Shown: one piece after another, positions 5,186 to 5,985 of the stretch
How the letters are laid out: each line of letters starts with the position of its first letter
How positions within the stretch are numbered: position 1 is the stretch's first letter
Source of the DNA: a bacterium
Lineage (GTDB): Bacteria > Patescibacteriota > Minisyncoccia > Phycocordibacterales > Phycocordibacteraceae
NCBI GenBank assembly: GCA_021781935.1
Contig: JAJXVW010000034.1
Location: 1-5,985 of the forward strand
DNA: 5,985 nt
Reading direction: 5' to 3'
Notes under the pieces: generated by a model
The model's database searches: none
What the model saw: only the letters and a program-made list of their open reading frames with translations
Told to the model about the DNA's origin: nothing
Program-made: the position numbers and the translations under genes

Positions 5186-5985
5186 TTATTCCTCATCCGG
5201 ATAGCGCTTGATGAGGCGGGCCTCGTCCCGCACGGCCTTCCAGACGGTCCAAAGCGAGACCGGCGCGAATCCGCGCGCGCGGTTCTCCGCACCGATCTCG
5301 TATGCCTGCCGCCAGTGTGCGAGCATGTCCCGGTACATGCGCCCAAGGCTCGTGTGCGGCGCGTATACGTGCGTCGGTTCGCTCGATGCCGCATTGAATT
5401 CGAGTAACGTGAAGCCGCGCCCGCGCTTGAATTCGTCGAGATCGGCGAATCGCACGTCGAAGCGTCCGTAGTAGAACTCCTTGATGTCCTTCGAGATACG
5501 GTCGAATGCGGCGATCATCTCCGGCGTGATGGCGTCCTCCCCGTTCATGAAGATCGAACCGCGGACGTAATTACCGACGGTCGCGAGCGGGTGCCGCTTC
5601 CCCTTGGGCACGATCTCGTCGAGGAAGCGCTTGTTGCGGCGCAGGTACAGGCGGATGATGCTCTTCGGCCGGGGTTCGCGCTCGATGAGCGTGCGCAGCG
5701 TAGACACGCCGTCGCCTTCCACCGACGGGAAATATTTGAGCGTGAGCGAGGTGATGCGCCCGTGCGTCTCCGAAGGCTTCCGGATGTAAAAAACGCCTGC
5801 TTCGCCCTCGTCCGCCACGTATCGCTGCAGGACGATCCGGATATCCGCGGGGAAGGAGCGCAGATACGTATGAAGTTCCGCCTCGTCCTGGACCACGCGG
5901 ACGCCGCGGCCGTTCCTGCCGATGTCCGGTTTAGCGACGAGCGGGTACGCGATTCCTTCCGCGTCGAGTCGCTCGCGCCACCCCT
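5186..5985 (-). CDS. ATP-grasp ligase-like protein (5' partial, runs off right edge)
   Basis: ATP-grasp enzymes join a carboxylate to an amine or thiol through an acyl-phosphate made with ATP. The frame is open from the right edge, giving 265 visible residues. The GTG at 5896 is internal because the upstream codons encode a normal ATP-grasp strand, YPLVAKPDIGRNGRGVRV. Visible parts are the lysine strand and glycine-rich loop (VAKPDIGRNGRG), the strand VLQRYV, RFDVRFADLDE, and LLEFNAASSEPTH, whose E and N are the expected Mg2+ ligands. The segment ATVGNYVRGSIFMNGEDAITPEM lies before the last two. A C-terminal tail of about 45 residues follows (HWRQAYEIG to KRYPDEE). It resembles the broad carboxylate-amine and D-alanine ligase-like group, but EFNAASSEPTH is unlike the EINTxPG of D-Ala-D-Ala ligases, so that assignment is not made. 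The substrate is unknown. It converges on the DUF2127-type gene. Confidence 0.8.
   Translation of the reverse strand, partial: GWRERLDAEGIAYPLVAKPDIGRNGRGVRVVQDEAELHTYLRSFPADIRIVLQRYVADEGEAGVFYIRKPSETHGRITSLTLKYFPSVEGDGVSTLRTLIEREPRPKSIIRLYLRRNKRFLDEIVPKGKRHPLATVGNYVRGSIFMNGEDAITPEMIAAFDRISKDIKEFYYGRFDVRFADLDEFKRGRGFTLLEFNAASSEPTHVYAPHTSLGRMYRDMLAHWRQAYEIGAENRARGFAPVSLWTVWKAVRDEARLIKRYPDEE

Overview
The window is a GC-rich, densely packed bacterial stretch with eight genes, two of them cut by the window edges. No tRNA, rRNA, CRISPR array, insertion sequence or phage gene is visible. The identity of the organism is inference. The bacterial infC-rpmI-rplT order, several starts without a Shine-Dalgarno sequence, and the style of the IF3, L20 and beta-CASP proteins suggest a candidate-phyla-radiation (Patescibacteria/Parcubacteria-like) genome, but no marker here is decisive.

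Layout from left to right: (1) the C-terminal part of a metallo-beta-lactamase/beta-CASP ribonuclease-like protein on the + strand, ending at 1102. (2) A perfect 18-bp hairpin (1103-1142) that can terminate transcription from both sides. (3) The translation operon infC-rpmI-rplT (IF3, L35, L20) on the - strand, 2275 down to 1154, with its own extended -10 promoter at 2287-2316, no possible ATG start for infC, and an infC/rpmI overlap. (4) An exported phospholipase D-type nuclease fused to an OB-like domain on the - strand (3238 to 2318). (5) A DEDDy 3'-5' exonuclease on the + strand (3259-3960), divergent from the nuclease. (6) A 111-bp spacer with a two-tier hairpin and a second small hairpin. 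(7) An NAD(P)H-dependent FMN reductase-like flavoprotein (4072-4605), followed by an intrinsic terminator. (8) A four-helix DUF2127-type membrane protein (4676-5182). (9) The C-terminal part of an ATP-grasp ligase-like protein on the - strand, running off the right edge, whose stop codon lies 3 bp from that of the membrane protein.

The genes do not form one obvious pathway. Three strands of nucleic-acid metabolism adjoin (an RNase-like protein, an exported nuclease, a DnaQ/PolB-like exonuclease), and the translation operon sits among them. The FMN reductase, membrane protein and ATP-grasp genes look like single-gene housekeeping or accessory units.

The most interesting signal is regulatory. 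The nuclease and the exonuclease diverge from one palindromic 8-mer (AGTATACT, 3245-3252). On each strand it supplies a TATACT -10 box exactly six bases before the ATG, so both transcripts are predicted to be leaderless and to start at the A of the start codon. A similar near-leaderless layout is predicted for infC.
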